Assembly (NCBI GenBank): GCA_007120685.1
Contig: SKNG01000341.1
Location: 1-35,558, forward strand
Origin: Paracoccaceae bacterium
GTDB taxonomy: Bacteria; Pseudomonadota; Alphaproteobacteria; Rhodobacterales; Rhodobacteraceae
Length of the DNA stretch: 35,558 bases
Direction: 5' to 3'
The translations under genes and the position numbers were made by a program. The notes beneath the pieces are model-generated. The model ran no database searches and was not told the DNA's origin. It was given only the letters and a program-made list of their open reading frames with translations. Positions 8,129 through 16,424 of this stretch are shown piece by piece (the first letter of the stretch is position 1; each line of letters begins with the position of its first letter).

Positions 8129-8437
8129 ATGATCGATCTTGAAGACCTGTCGATGAAGGAGCTGAAGCAGCTTCAAAAAGACGTGGATGCGGCCATAAAG
8201 GGCTACAAGGAGCGCGAGCGGCGCAAGGTTCTGGCAGAGGTAGAGGCCTTCGCCCGCGACCGCGGATTGACCGCCACCGATCTGAAGGCGCTGCTCGGCC
8301 GCAGCCGTACCGGCTTGCCGGCGAAATATGCCAACCCCGCCAATCCGTCGCAGACATGGTCCGGACGCGGCCGCCGTCCGCGCTGGGTGGAAGCGGCGCT
8401 GGCCGATGGCAAGACGCTGGACGACCTGAGTATCTGA
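8129..8437 (+). CDS. H-NS family nucleoid-associated protein (HvrA-like)
   Basis: The product is a small 102-residue DNA-binding protein. The N-terminal half is a charged helical oligomerisation region (DLSMKELKQLQKDVDAAIKGY). The C-terminal half carries the H-NS core: AKYANP, then TWSGRGRRPRWVEAAL, in which GRGRRP is the AT-tract-binding loop. Length and layout match the HvrA/H-NS proteins of Rhodobacter, where HvrA acts as a trans-acting regulator of photosynthesis and nitrogen genes. The ribosome-binding site GGAGAGG precedes the ATG closely. H-NS proteins often silence horizontally acquired or surface-polysaccharide genes, so control of the EPS/PKS region is conceivable but not shown by sequence. 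Confidence 0.92.
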   Translation: MIDLEDLSMKELKQLQKDVDAAIKGYKERERRKVLAEVEAFARDRGLTATDLKALLGRSRTGLPAKYANPANPSQTWSGRGRRPRWVEAALADGKTLDDLSI

Positions 8438-8450
8438 CCGGCGCTGACCT

Positions 8451-9317
8451 TTGCGGTTGAGGCCGGTCATAAGCCATGCCGCAGGAGTGTGGACCCTGGC
8501 GGGCGAACGCCACCTTGGCCTGATCGCGGCCGGGGTGGCATTCTTCGCCATGCTGGCAATCTTTCCCGCCATCGGCGCGCTGATCGCCCTTACCGGACTC
8601 TGGACAGATCCGGAGACGGTATCAGAACTGCTTGAAACCACGTCCGATTTCCTGCCGGATGAGGCGTTCGGGCTGATCGCCCAGCGCGCCGATACGTTGG
8701 TTACAACCACCAGCACCACGCTGGGCCTGACCTCGGCGGTATCGCTTCTGGTGGCGCTATGGTCGGCGCGGCTGGGCACCGGCGCGCTGGCCGAGGGGCT
8801 GACCGCCATCTATGGCGGCACGCCGCGCGGCGGGGTCTGGGGGGCGGTGATCGCGCTGATGCTGACCGGCCTGATGATCGGCGTGGGGCTGGTCGCCATT
8901 GTCGCCATGCTGGTCGTGCCGGCAATTATGGCCATCGTCGGTATGTTCATCAACGAGGGCCAGTTTCTGCTGATCATCGCCGAAATCATTCGCTGGGCGG
9001 TGGCGCTGGCCTCGCTGGTTGTGGGGCTGGGCATTTTCTATCGCTACGGCCCAAACCGCCCGCATGGCCGGCGCAGCCCGTTCCTGTCTCCTGGCCTTTT
9101 TCTGGCGATCGGTTTGTGGACCGCCGCATCGCTGGCCTTCACTTTCTACATGGCGAATTTCGGCAATTATGACGAGGTCTATGGCTCGATCGGCGCCGCC
9201 ATCGTGCTGATGCTGTGGTTCTATCTTTCCGCCTATGCGGTGTTGTTGGGCGCGGCGCTCAATCAGCGGCTGGAAGCGCGAGAGGCAACCGGAAGCGATC
9301 AGCCCATCGACGGATAG
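8451..9317 (+). CDS. YihY/BrkB-family inner-membrane protein
   Basis: The product has 288 residues with about six membrane segments and the family hallmark near the N terminus: HLGLIAAGVAFFAMLAIFPAIGAL. Further signatures are TLGLTSAVSLLVALWSARLGTGAL, YRYGPNRPHGR after the fourth span, and YGSIGAAIVLMLWFYLSAYAVLLGAALN near the C terminus. Members were once called ribonuclease BN in error; their function is still unsettled, with transport proposed. The start is taken as TTG at 8451, 13 bases after the H-NS-like gene; a second TTG two codons later is also possible, and no strong ribosome-binding site settles it. The gene may be read through from the H-NS gene. Its last 19 bases overlap the convergent map gene. 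Confidence 0.9.
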   Translation: MRLRPVISHAAGVWTLAGERHLGLIAAGVAFFAMLAIFPAIGALIALTGLWTDPETVSELLETTSDFLPDEAFGLIAQRADTLVTTTSTTLGLTSAVSLLVALWSARLGTGALAEGLTAIYGGTPRGGVWGAVIALMLTGLMIGVGLVAIVAMLVVPAIMAIVGMFINEGQFLLIIAEIIRWAVALASLVVGLGIFYRYGPNRPHGRRSPFLSPGLFLAIGLWTAASLAFTFYMANFGNYDEVYGSIGAAIVLMLWFYLSAYAVLLGAALNQRLEAREATGSDQPIDG

Positions 9318-10159
9318 AACCGTCCTGCCGGCGACAGGGTAAAGATATCCACCCCGCTTGCCGTTACCCCCACCGAATGTTCGAACTGTGCCGAAAGCGC
9401 GCGGTCTCGGGTAATCGCCGTCCAGTCGTCGGCCAGAACCTTGGTTTCCGGTCGGCCCAGATTAACCATCGGTTCGATGGTGAAGAACATGCCCTCTTCC
9501 AGCGTCGCCTCCCGCCCCGGCCGGCCGTAATGCAGCACGTTCGGCGGCGCATGAAACACCCTCCCCAGCCCGTGCCCGCAGAAATCGCGCACCACCGACA
9601 TGCGCTGCGCTTCCACATAGGCCTGAATGGCATGGCCGATATCGCCGAAGGTATTGCCGGGACGTACCGCCTCGATCCCCTTCATCAGCGCGTCATGGGT
9701 GACCTTCACCAGCCGCTCGGCAAAGGGCTTCGGCCGCCCGGCGACGAACATGCGCGAGGTGTCGCCGAACCAGCCGTCCACGATGACTGTCACATCGATA
9801 TTCAGGATATCGCCGTCGATGAGCACATCATTGCCGCGCCCGCGCCCCTCGTGCTTGCTGGGCGGGATGGGGCTGCCGGGGATGCCGTGGCAGACCACGT
9901 GATTGACGCTGATGCAGCTGGCATGCTGATAGCCGCGGTAGCCGATGGTGGCGGAGGTGGCGCCATGCGCGGCAACCATCTCGGTGATCAGGCGGTCCAG
10001 TTCGCCCGTGGTCTGGCCGGGAAAGACATGCTCGGCGATGTCGTCGAGGATCCGCGCGGCGACCTGGCCTGCGCGATGCATGCAGGCGAAATCCTCGCGC
10101 GCATGAATGCGGATGCCCTCGCGCGTGGTCCTGCCGTCATGGCTGCCGGTTTCGAACAC
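9299..10159 (-). CDS. map: Methionine aminopeptidase, type I
   Basis: This enzyme removes the initiator methionine from nascent proteins. The 286 residues start at a GTG (10157-10159) with an AAAGGAG ribosome-binding site; the frame stays open far upstream, but that sequence is antisense to the divergent gene. Metal ligands are visible: D122 and D133 in NIDVTVIVDGWFGDTS, the GHGLGRVFHAPPNVLHY segment with the histidine, FTIEPM, and the final QFEHSV glutamate. Compared with the usual HGIPxxxxLxDGDIxNID spacing, the loop after HGIPG is about 14 residues longer (residues ~96-114, PIPPSKHEGRGRGND), a rather basic insertion. It converges on the BrkB-like gene with a 19-base 3' overlap. Confidence 0.95.
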   Translation of the reverse strand: MFETGSHDGRTTREGIRIHAREDFACMHRAGQVAARILDDIAEHVFPGQTTGELDRLITEMVAAHGATSATIGYRGYQHASCISVNHVVCHGIPGSPIPPSKHEGRGRGNDVLIDGDILNIDVTVIVDGWFGDTSRMFVAGRPKPFAERLVKVTHDALMKGIEAVRPGNTFGDIGHAIQAYVEAQRMSVVRDFCGHGLGRVFHAPPNVLHYGRPGREATLEEGMFFTIEPMVNLGRPETKVLADDWTAITRDRALSAQFEHSVGVTASGVDIFTLSPAGRFYPSMG

Positions 10160-10288
10160 GGTTGCTCCTTTCCTGTTTCCCGCCCTAGATAGCGCCGGGC
10201 CCGCTTGAATGCCAGAGCGTCGGGGCAATTGGAAAGCCCCGCGCCGGCTGATAAGGATCGGGCCGGAAATTCCTTGGAAGGGCGCGAC

Positions 10289-11017
10289 ATGACCAACCCC
10301 ACCGCGGCGATGCTGGTGATCGGCGATGAGATCCTGTCCGGCCGCACGCGTGATTCGAACATGCACCATCTGGCGCGCGAACTGACCGCGCATGGTATCC
10401 GCCTGGTCGAGGCGCGCATGGTCGCCGACGATCACGCCGGTATCGTGGCGGCGCTGAACGAGTTGCGCGGGCGGGTGGATCACCTGTTCACGTCGGGCGG
10501 GATCGGCCCCACGCATGACGACATCACCGCCGATGCCGTGGCCGCGGCCTTTGACGTGCCGATCGGTATCCGCGACGATGCCCGCGCCCTGCTGGAAGCG
10601 CATTACCAGCGCACCGGGCTGGACCTGAACGCGGCGCGGCTGCGCATGGCGCGCGTGCCCGATGGTGCCAGCCTGATCGACAACCCTGTCTCGGCGGCGC
10701 CGGGGTTCACGCTGGGCAATGTCCATGTCATGGCCGGCGTGCCCGCTATCTTCCAGGCGATGCTGGCCAGCGTCCTGCCCGGCCTGACCAGTGGCGCGGC
10801 ACTGCTCAGCCAATCGGTCGATGTGCATCGCGGCGAGGGCGAGATCGCCGGCCCGCTGGGCGATCTGGCCGCGCGCTATCCGGCGCTCAGCTTCGGCTCC
10901 TACCCCTGGATCCGCGATGGCGCGCATGGCACGCAGATCGTGGTGCGCGGCACCGATGGCGGGCAGCTGGATGCCGCGATGGTGGAACTGATGACGCTGC
11001 TGGATCAGCGCGGATGA
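10289..11017 (+). CDS. CinA/MoaB-type molybdopterin-binding domain protein
   Basis: The 242-residue protein consists essentially of one MoCF/MoaB-like domain: AAMLVIGDEILSGRTRDSN at the N terminus, HLFTSGGIGPTHDDIT, and IDNPVSAAPGF with NVHVMAGVPAIFQAM. These are the conserved blocks of the CinA N-terminal domain family. The nicotinamide-nucleotide amidohydrolase domain of full-length CinA is absent, as in many alphaproteobacterial competence/damage-inducible protein A homologues. The start at 10289 is chosen for the GGAAGG site before it and because the fold starts there; an upstream in-frame ATG would add 28 unconserved residues. It is divergent from map and overlaps the following acetyltransferase by ATGA. 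Precise substrate unknown. Confidence 0.88.
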   Translation: MTNPTAAMLVIGDEILSGRTRDSNMHHLARELTAHGIRLVEARMVADDHAGIVAALNELRGRVDHLFTSGGIGPTHDDITADAVAAAFDVPIGIRDDARALLEAHYQRTGLDLNAARLRMARVPDGASLIDNPVSAAPGFTLGNVHVMAGVPAIFQAMLASVLPGLTSGAALLSQSVDVHRGEGEIAGPLGDLAARYPALSFGSYPWIRDGAHGTQIVVRGTDGGQLDAAMVELMTLLDQRG

Positions 11018-11766
11018 ACCTGCCCGCCGCCCCTGCGCTGCATGCCGCGCTGGAAACCACATGGCCCCCGGCCGAGCGGCGGCCTTGCGGCCCGTTCCGG
11101 CTGCGGCACGGGGCAGGGGGTGGCAAGCGGGTCAGCGCCGCAACGCTGGATGGCGAAGCCGCCGGCGCGGCGGAAATTGACACCGCAGAGGCGGCGATGC
11201 AGACCATGGGGCAGGCGCCGCTGTTCATGATCCGCGATGCCGACGCCTGGCCCGGCGATACCGCGCTAGATGACGCCCTGGATGCGCGGGGCTACCGGGT
11301 GGTCGATCCGACGGTTTTCTACTGCGCCCCCGTTGCCGCCGTCGCTCAGGTTCCCCGGCCCATGACGACCTTTCCGGTCTGGCCGCCGCTGGCACTGCAG
11401 ACAGCGCTTTGGCAGGATGCCGGGATCGGCCCCGAGCGCCGGGCGGTCATGGCCCGCGCCGCCGACCCAAAGACCGCGTTCATGGCCCGCCACCGCAACC
11501 GCGCCGCCGGCGTGGCCTTCGTCGCGCTGGACCGGCAGACCGGCATCGCCATGCTGCACGCGCTGGAGGTCACGCCATCGTTTCGCCGCGAAGGCGTGGC
11601 GCGTGAACTGGTGGGCGCCATTGCCCATTGGGCGCAGGGCCAGGGCGCGGCGCATTTCGCCCTTGCCGTGACCGAAGCCAATGCCGAGGCAGGCGCGCTT
11701 TATGCTGGCCTCGGGATGACCAGGACTGCCGGCTACCATTACCGGCAAAAGCCGCCAGCCCCGTGA
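11014..11766 (+). CDS. GNAT-family N-acetyltransferase
   Basis: The 250-residue protein carries a GNAT domain in its C-terminal half: VAFVALDRQTGIAMLHALEV, then the acetyl-CoA loop RREGVARELVGAIAHWA (RxxGxA motif), and AVTEANAEAGALYAGLGMTRTAGYHYR, the characteristic final strands. The N-terminal ~110 residues are less conserved and may hold a second, degenerate GNAT fold (ETTWPPAE..., MFMIRDAD-like segment). Start and stop overlap with the preceding gene (ATGA at 11014-11017) implies translational coupling. The acceptor substrate cannot be determined. Confidence 0.85.
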   Translation: MNLPAAPALHAALETTWPPAERRPCGPFRLRHGAGGGKRVSAATLDGEAAGAAEIDTAEAAMQTMGQAPLFMIRDADAWPGDTALDDALDARGYRVVDPTVFYCAPVAAVAQVPRPMTTFPVWPPLALQTALWQDAGIGPERRAVMARAADPKTAFMARHRNRAAGVAFVALDRQTGIAMLHALEVTPSFRREGVARELVGAIAHWAQGQGAAHFALAVTEANAEAGALYAGLGMTRTAGYHYRQKPPAP

Positions 11767-11778
11767 AAGGAGCCTCCG

Positions 11779-12345
11779 ATGAGCGACCGCATCACCGCCC
11801 TGGACCTGCCCGCCGCCGACCCGCTGCCCGAAGCCACGGCGCGCTATTTCGACATCTGCCGCGAGAAGCTGGGCATGGTGCCGAATGTGCTGCAGGCCTA
11901 TGCCTTCGATATCGAGAAGCTGAACGCCTTCACGGCGATGTACAACGACCTGATGCTGGCGCCATCGGGCCTGACCAAGCTGGAGCGAGAGATGATCGCG
12001 GTGGTGGTCTCCTCGATCAACCGCTGCTGGTATTGCCAGGTGGCGCATGGCGCGGCGGTGCGCCAGCTTGCCGGCGACCCGGCCTTGGGCGAGGCGATGG
12101 TGATGAACTGGCGCGCGGCCAAGCTGGACGCGCGGCAGAGCGCGATGCTGGCCTTTGCCGAGAAGGTCACCAAGGCCTCGGCCGAGGTGGTCGAGGCCGA
12201 CCGGCAGGCGCTGCGCGACCAGGGATTCAGCGACCGCGACATCTGGGACATCGCCGCGGTGACCGGGTTTTACAACATGTCGAACCGCGTCGCCTCGGCC
12301 GTCGGCATGGAACCGAACCCGGAATATCACGCCCAGGCGCGTTGA
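11779..12345 (+). CDS. AhpD-like peroxidase-related protein (carboxymuconolactone decarboxylase family)
   Basis: The 188-residue protein belongs to the AhpD/CMD superfamily, in the peroxidase-related subgroup. The redox site is CWYCQVAHG (C83, C86, H90), preceded by LTKLEREMIAVVVSSINR, the usual helix leading into the CxxC motif. The C-terminal part (FSDRDIWDIAAVTGFYNMSNRVA) is also typical. Members reduce peroxides or related substrates using thiol chemistry, in the cytoplasm; the true partner is unknown. It lies 12 bases after the acetyltransferase with a GGAGCC site, so genes 10289-12345 look like one operon. It converges with the GT4 gene after a 28-base gap. Confidence 0.9.
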   Translation: MSDRITALDLPAADPLPEATARYFDICREKLGMVPNVLQAYAFDIEKLNAFTAMYNDLMLAPSGLTKLEREMIAVVVSSINRCWYCQVAHGAAVRQLAGDPALGEAMVMNWRAAKLDARQSAMLAFAEKVTKASAEVVEADRQALRDQGFSDRDIWDIAAVTGFYNMSNRVASAVGMEPNPEYHAQAR

Positions 12346-12373
12346 CCAAAGCGGCCCGACCTGCGCGATGCTC

Positions 12374-13546
12374 TCAATCGAGCCCAGCGATCTGGCGCAA
12401 ATGAGCCATTCGGCGGGAAAAGACCGTCTCGAAGGTGTTGGCGCGGGCGTAGTCCAGCGCCCTCGCCGAGGCCTCGATGATTGCCTCGCGCTGTTTGTCC
12501 AGACGCAGGATTTGCCGCGCCATTGCTCTGGCCCGCGCCGGCACTTGCCAGCCGCCGCCGGACTGCGCCAGCACCCGGCGCCACAACGGGTTGCCATAGC
12601 CCAGCACCGGCAGCCCGCAGCCCATCGCCTCGACATAGCTTGACACCGGATCGGCCAGCCGCATCGGCGCCAGGAACAGATCGGCGCTGCGGCGCAACTG
12701 CGGCACCAGCGCGGTATCGAAACCGGGGGCGTCGCTCATCGCCACCCGGTCCTGCAGCCCCATGCTGGCGATCCCGTCGCGCAGCCGCTGTTCCAGCGAC
12801 CCGGTGCCGAATAGCTGCAACCGGAAATCCATCCCGGCCGCAGCCAACGCTTGGGCCACAGCCAGCAGATCCTGCACCCCTGCCTCGGGTTCCAGCGGCC
12901 CATACCAGGCCAGCGAAAGCGGCGCGCCCGCGCGCAGCCTTTCGGCCCGCGCCGCCAGGTCGGGGCCACGCGCCAGCATCGGCAGGCGCATGCGGTTGTC
13001 GAAATAGCCCAGCGCGTTCGGGTTCACCCGCGCGTAGGCATCCGCCGCCAGCGGCCCGTTGCAATGCAACCCTTCGGCCCCGGCCAGGGCGCGGCGCAGC
13101 GCCCCTTCGCGGCCCAGCGCCCATTGCATGCCGCGAAGCTTGCTCAGCGCGCCCCGGCGGCTGTCGAAGGCCGCCTGACGCAGCCGCCCCGAAAGCGGGC
13201 GCTCGATGGTATAGACCAGCTGCGCCAGCCGCCCGCGCAACCGTTCCGGCATGTCCAGATACCGCATGTCATCGGCCGCGCAATAGATCAGGCTGGCCTC
13301 GTCCAGAAGCGATTCGGGGATGGCGTCCGCTTGATCCTGGACGATCAGATTGAACGCCAATTGCCGGCGCGAGAAACGCATGCCGCGCGGGATTGCCCCG
13401 GCGCCACGCCGCATCAGGCAATGCACCCTTCCGGGCCAGAGCTGGCAATGCAGCTTCATCCCCTCCACGAAGCCCACATCCAGAATCACCTCGCCCGCAG
13501 GTGTTTCCATGACCGGAGCCGGCGATATGATCAGCAGCGTGGGCAT
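12374..13546 (-). CDS. GT4-type (GT-B fold) glycosyltransferase
   Basis: The 390-residue protein resembles GT-B glycosyltransferases of exopolysaccharide clusters. The C-terminal half gives the clearest signals: LSLAWYGPLEPEAGVQDLL, the LQLFGTGSLEQRL turn, DTALVPQLRRSADLFLAPMRLADP and SSYVEAMGCGLPVLGYGNP, the latter occupying the place of the EAMAxGxPV donor site. The N-terminal half is less conserved (TLLIISPAPVME). The start at 13546 (MPTLLIIS) is preferred to an in-frame TTG 24 bases upstream with no ribosome-binding site. It is divergent from the SGNH hydrolase gene. Sugar specificity is unknown; a role in EPS assembly is inferred from position. Confidence 0.8.
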   Translation of the reverse strand: MPTLLIISPAPVMETPAGEVILDVGFVEGMKLHCQLWPGRVHCLMRRGAGAIPRGMRFSRRQLAFNLIVQDQADAIPESLLDEASLIYCAADDMRYLDMPERLRGRLAQLVYTIERPLSGRLRQAAFDSRRGALSKLRGMQWALGREGALRRALAGAEGLHCNGPLAADAYARVNPNALGYFDNRMRLPMLARGPDLAARAERLRAGAPLSLAWYGPLEPEAGVQDLLAVAQALAAAGMDFRLQLFGTGSLEQRLRDGIASMGLQDRVAMSDAPGFDTALVPQLRRSADLFLAPMRLADPVSSYVEAMGCGLPVLGYGNPLWRRVLAQSGGGWQVPARARAMARQILRLDKQREAIIEASARALDYARANTFETVFSRRMAHLRQIAGLD

Positions 13547-13701
13547 GACTGGCTTCGGTTTCTCCGGCAATCACGGGTGGCGCCTGAATGGCTTTGGCGC
13601 GCGGTCGTGCGCATGAGACGGAAAGAACCAGAAGAAACTCCGTCGAAAATCTGGCGGTTTCCGAGTATTTACCGAAAAACCGATGCGGGAAAGGCCCGAA
13701 T

Positions 13702-14688
13702 ATGGGAATGAATGCGATCTATGGTCTGGCCGCGGCGGCGGTTCTTCTGCTGCTGGCGGCGGGCGGCTGGGCGGCGTATCGGCATCTGGCCACCCCGGCC
13801 CTGCCGCCCGTCACCGATATGACGCCCAACGCCCCGCCGCTGTCGCCGCCGCCGGCGGGCATGGCGGTGTTCCATCTGGGCCACAGCCTGGTCAACCGTG
13901 ACATGCCGGCGATGCTGGCGCAGCTTGCCCATGCGGCCGGGTTTGTCGCGCATGAGCACCACCTGCAACTGGGCTGGGGCGCCACCCTGCGCTCGCATTA
14001 CGACCCGCTGGTGGAAATCCCCGGATTTGACAGCGAAAACGCCACGCCGCAGCATCGCCCGGCGCGCGAGGCCATTGCCAGCGGCGCCTATGACGCGGTG
14101 GTGCTTACCGAAATGGTGGAACTGCGCGATGCCATCCGCTGGCATGACGGCCCCGCCTATCTGCACCGCTGGGTGCAGGCGATCCGCGCCGCGCGGCCAG
14201 ATACGCGCGTCTATCTCTATGAGACCTGGCACGGGCGCGAGGATACCGAAAGCTGGCTGGCGCGGCTGGATGGTGATCCGGCCGCGTTGTGGCAGGGCCG
14301 GCTTCTGGCGCCGGTCTGGGCTGACGGCGACGCCGGCCCGGTGCATGTGATCCCGGCCGGGCGGGTGCTGGCCGCCTTCACCCGCGCCCTGGCCCGGGCC
14401 GGCGGTCTGCCGGGCATGGCTGACGAGACCGACTTGTTCCTGCGCGAGCCCGATGGCACGCTTGACGCCGTTCACATGAACGATCTGGGGAATTATCTGG
14501 TGGCGCTGACGCATTTCGCCGTGCTCTATCACCAGGCGCCGCAGGGCCTGCCGCATGAACTGACCCGCGCCGATGGCAGCCCGGCCGATGCGCCCTCGCC
14601 CGAGGTGGCGGCGCTGATGCAGGGCGTGGTCTGGCAGGTGGTCAGCGATCTGCCCGTGACCGGGGTGCAGACGGGGGCAGCGCCATGA
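13702..14688 (+). CDS. Membrane-anchored SGNH/GDSL-like hydrolase
   Basis: The 328-residue protein has an N-terminal membrane anchor (residues ~5-25, YGLAAAAVLLLLAAGGWAAY) followed by a Pro-rich linker (PALPPVTDMTPNAPPLSPPPAG) and a periplasmic catalytic domain. FHLGHSLVN contains the putative nucleophile S62 in a GHSL variant of GDSL, and DAVH near the C terminus supplies D255 and H258. This is the SGNH esterase/acetyltransferase pattern. The ATG at 13702 follows GGGAAAGG; the frame extends further upstream without signal. Its stop overlaps the next gene's start (ATGA at 14685-14688). In this context it may add or remove acyl groups on the polysaccharide; substrate is not shown. Confidence 0.75.
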   Translation: MGMNAIYGLAAAAVLLLLAAGGWAAYRHLATPALPPVTDMTPNAPPLSPPPAGMAVFHLGHSLVNRDMPAMLAQLAHAAGFVAHEHHLQLGWGATLRSHYDPLVEIPGFDSENATPQHRPAREAIASGAYDAVVLTEMVELRDAIRWHDGPAYLHRWVQAIRAARPDTRVYLYETWHGREDTESWLARLDGDPAALWQGRLLAPVWADGDAGPVHVIPAGRVLAAFTRALARAGGLPGMADETDLFLREPDGTLDAVHMNDLGNYLVALTHFAVLYHQAPQGLPHELTRADGSPADAPSPEVAALMQGVVWQVVSDLPVTGVQTGAAP

Positions 14689-16424
14689 AGGCAATCGGTG
14701 TTCTGGCCATCTTCCTTGCCGTTCTGGCCTTTCCCGGCCTGTTGGGCGCCCCGCCGGTGCCGGGGGCTGACGCGCAGACCGAAGCCCGGTCTGATCTCGT
14801 CCGGGTGGCCCCGCGCGAGGGGCGGCGCAATCTGGCGTTCAATCTGGCCAACAATGGCGACTGGGCCAGCCAGCAGCCCTTCATCGACCTGATGCGCTTC
14901 GCCCGCCCATGGGAGGGGCATCTGCGCGGCCAGTGGAGCGGGGTCAGCGAGGCCGAACTCATCGCCGCCGGTCATCTGGACGAAAACGGCTGGGTGCTGT
15001 CGGTGCCGGGCAATGTGGTCAAGCTGGGCGCGCTGATCCTGGTGGACATGCCGTCAGAGATGACCTCGCTCGCCGGGCGCTATCATGTGCGCTGGGAAGG
15101 CTCTGCCTATCTGGGCTTTTCGGGCCTGGCGCGGAATGTGCGCTATACCGGGCGCAACAGCGCCACCTTCGAATACACGCCGGGGCCGGGGCTGGTGATG
15201 CTGGAATTCAACCGGGGCGACCTGCGCAACCTGACCGTCGTGCATGAGCGGCATCTGCAGCGGTTTCAGGCCGGCGAGATCTTCAATCCGGACTGGCTGG
15301 CGGTGATCGGCGATGCCGAGAACCTGCGCCTGATGGACTGGATGGCAACGAATGATTCCGAGGTGGTCGAATGGGCCGACCGGCCGCGGGTCGAGCACTA
15401 TACCTGGGCACGCGGCGTGCCGCTGGAGATCATGCTGGAACTGGCCAACCAGACCGGCGCCGAGCCCTGGTTCACCCTGCCGCATCTGGCCAGCGACGAT
15501 TACATCCGCCGTTTCGGCGAGGCGGTGCGCGACGGGCTGCGCCCGGATCTGCGCGCCTGGGTGGAGCTTTCCAACGAGGTCTGGAACTGGAGCTTCGCGC
15601 AGGCGCATTGGGCCGAGGATCAGGGCCAGGCACGCTGGGGGCAGGAACACGCCTGGGTGCAGTTCTATGCCCTGCGCGCGGCCGAAATGGTGCGCATCCT
15701 GGATCAGGTCTTTGCCGATCAGCCCGAACGGTTGGTGCGGGTACTGGGGGTGTTTACCGCCTGGCTGGGTCTGGAAGAGGCGATCTTGGACCCGCCCCTG
15801 CTGCGCGCCGAGGACCCGGCGGCGCCCGCGCCCTACACGCTGTTCGATGCCTATGCCGTCACCGGCTATTTCAGTGCCGAGCTTCACACGCCTGACCGCC
15901 AGCCGATGGTGCAGGCCTGGCTGGCTGAAAGCCGCGAGCGGGCCGAGGCCCGGGCCGAGGATCAGGGGCTGGCCGATCAGGCGCGCGCGGAGTTCATCGC
16001 CGCGCATCGGTTCGACCATGCCATCGAGATGGCCGCGCGCGAGTTGATGGCGGGCGCGGTCTCGGGTGATCCGGCGATGACCGTGCAGGGCCTGCTGGAC
16101 CGCCAGTTGACCCATCATGCCGCCATGGCCGCCGCGCATGACATGGCGCTGGTCATGTATGAGGGCGGCACGCATGTCGTGGTCTCGCCTGAACAGCATG
16201 ACGACGAGGAACTGATGGCCTTCTTCACTGCGCTCAACTACAGTGCGCCGATGGGCGATCTGTATCGGGCGCTGATCGAAGGCTGGAATGCGCTGACCGA
16301 CGCGCCGTTCAACGCCTTTGTCGATGTTGCTGTCGCCAATCGTTGGGGCAGTTGGGGGCACCTGCGGCATCTCGATGACGACAATCCGCGATGGCGCGCG
16401 CTGATGCAGGCCACCGCCCCATGA
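14685..16424 (+). CDS. Secreted clan GH-A-like glycoside hydrolase
   Basis: The 579-residue protein opens with a signal peptide (MKAIGVLAIFLAVLAFPGLLG, cleavage near residue 22-30). The rest has no single recognised family, but two features suggest a TIM-barrel glycosidase of clan GH-A: VELSNEVWNW with the N297-E298 acid/base pair at a strand end, and VMYEGGTH with E493 as candidate nucleophile. EPWFTLPHLASDDYIRRF lies upstream, as in a barrel strand and helix. The gap of ~195 residues between the two glutamates is longer than usual, implying an insertion. An N-terminal beta-rich segment (residues ~90-190) may bind carbohydrate. It is translationally coupled to the genes on both sides (ATGA overlaps), so it probably trims or processes the polymer outside the cytoplasm. 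Family assignment is inference. Confidence 0.65.
   Translation: MKAIGVLAIFLAVLAFPGLLGAPPVPGADAQTEARSDLVRVAPREGRRNLAFNLANNGDWASQQPFIDLMRFARPWEGHLRGQWSGVSEAELIAAGHLDENGWVLSVPGNVVKLGALILVDMPSEMTSLAGRYHVRWEGSAYLGFSGLARNVRYTGRNSATFEYTPGPGLVMLEFNRGDLRNLTVVHERHLQRFQAGEIFNPDWLAVIGDAENLRLMDWMATNDSEVVEWADRPRVEHYTWARGVPLEIMLELANQTGAEPWFTLPHLASDDYIRRFGEAVRDGLRPDLRAWVELSNEVWNWSFAQAHWAEDQGQARWGQEHAWVQFYALRAAEMVRILDQVFADQPERLVRVLGVFTAWLGLEEAILDPPLLRAEDPAAPAPYTLFDAYAVTGYFSAELHTPDRQPMVQAWLAESRERAEARAEDQGLADQARAEFIAAHRFDHAIEMAARELMAGAVSGDPAMTVQGLLDRQLTHHAAMAAAHDMALVMYEGGTHVVVSPEQHDDEELMAFFTALNYSAPMGDLYRALIEGWNALTDAPFNAFVDVAVANRWGSWGHLRHLDDDNPRWRALMQATAP

Noticed and set aside
10221-10241. CGGGGC/GCCCCG inverted repeat between map and the CinA-like gene
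   Set aside because: Only 6 bp with a 9-base loop; too weak to claim an operator.
10160-11062. Upstream in-frame extension of map on the minus strand
   Set aside because: Antisense to the CinA/MoaB-like gene; the GTG at 10159 has a strong AAAGGAG site and gives the normal protein length.
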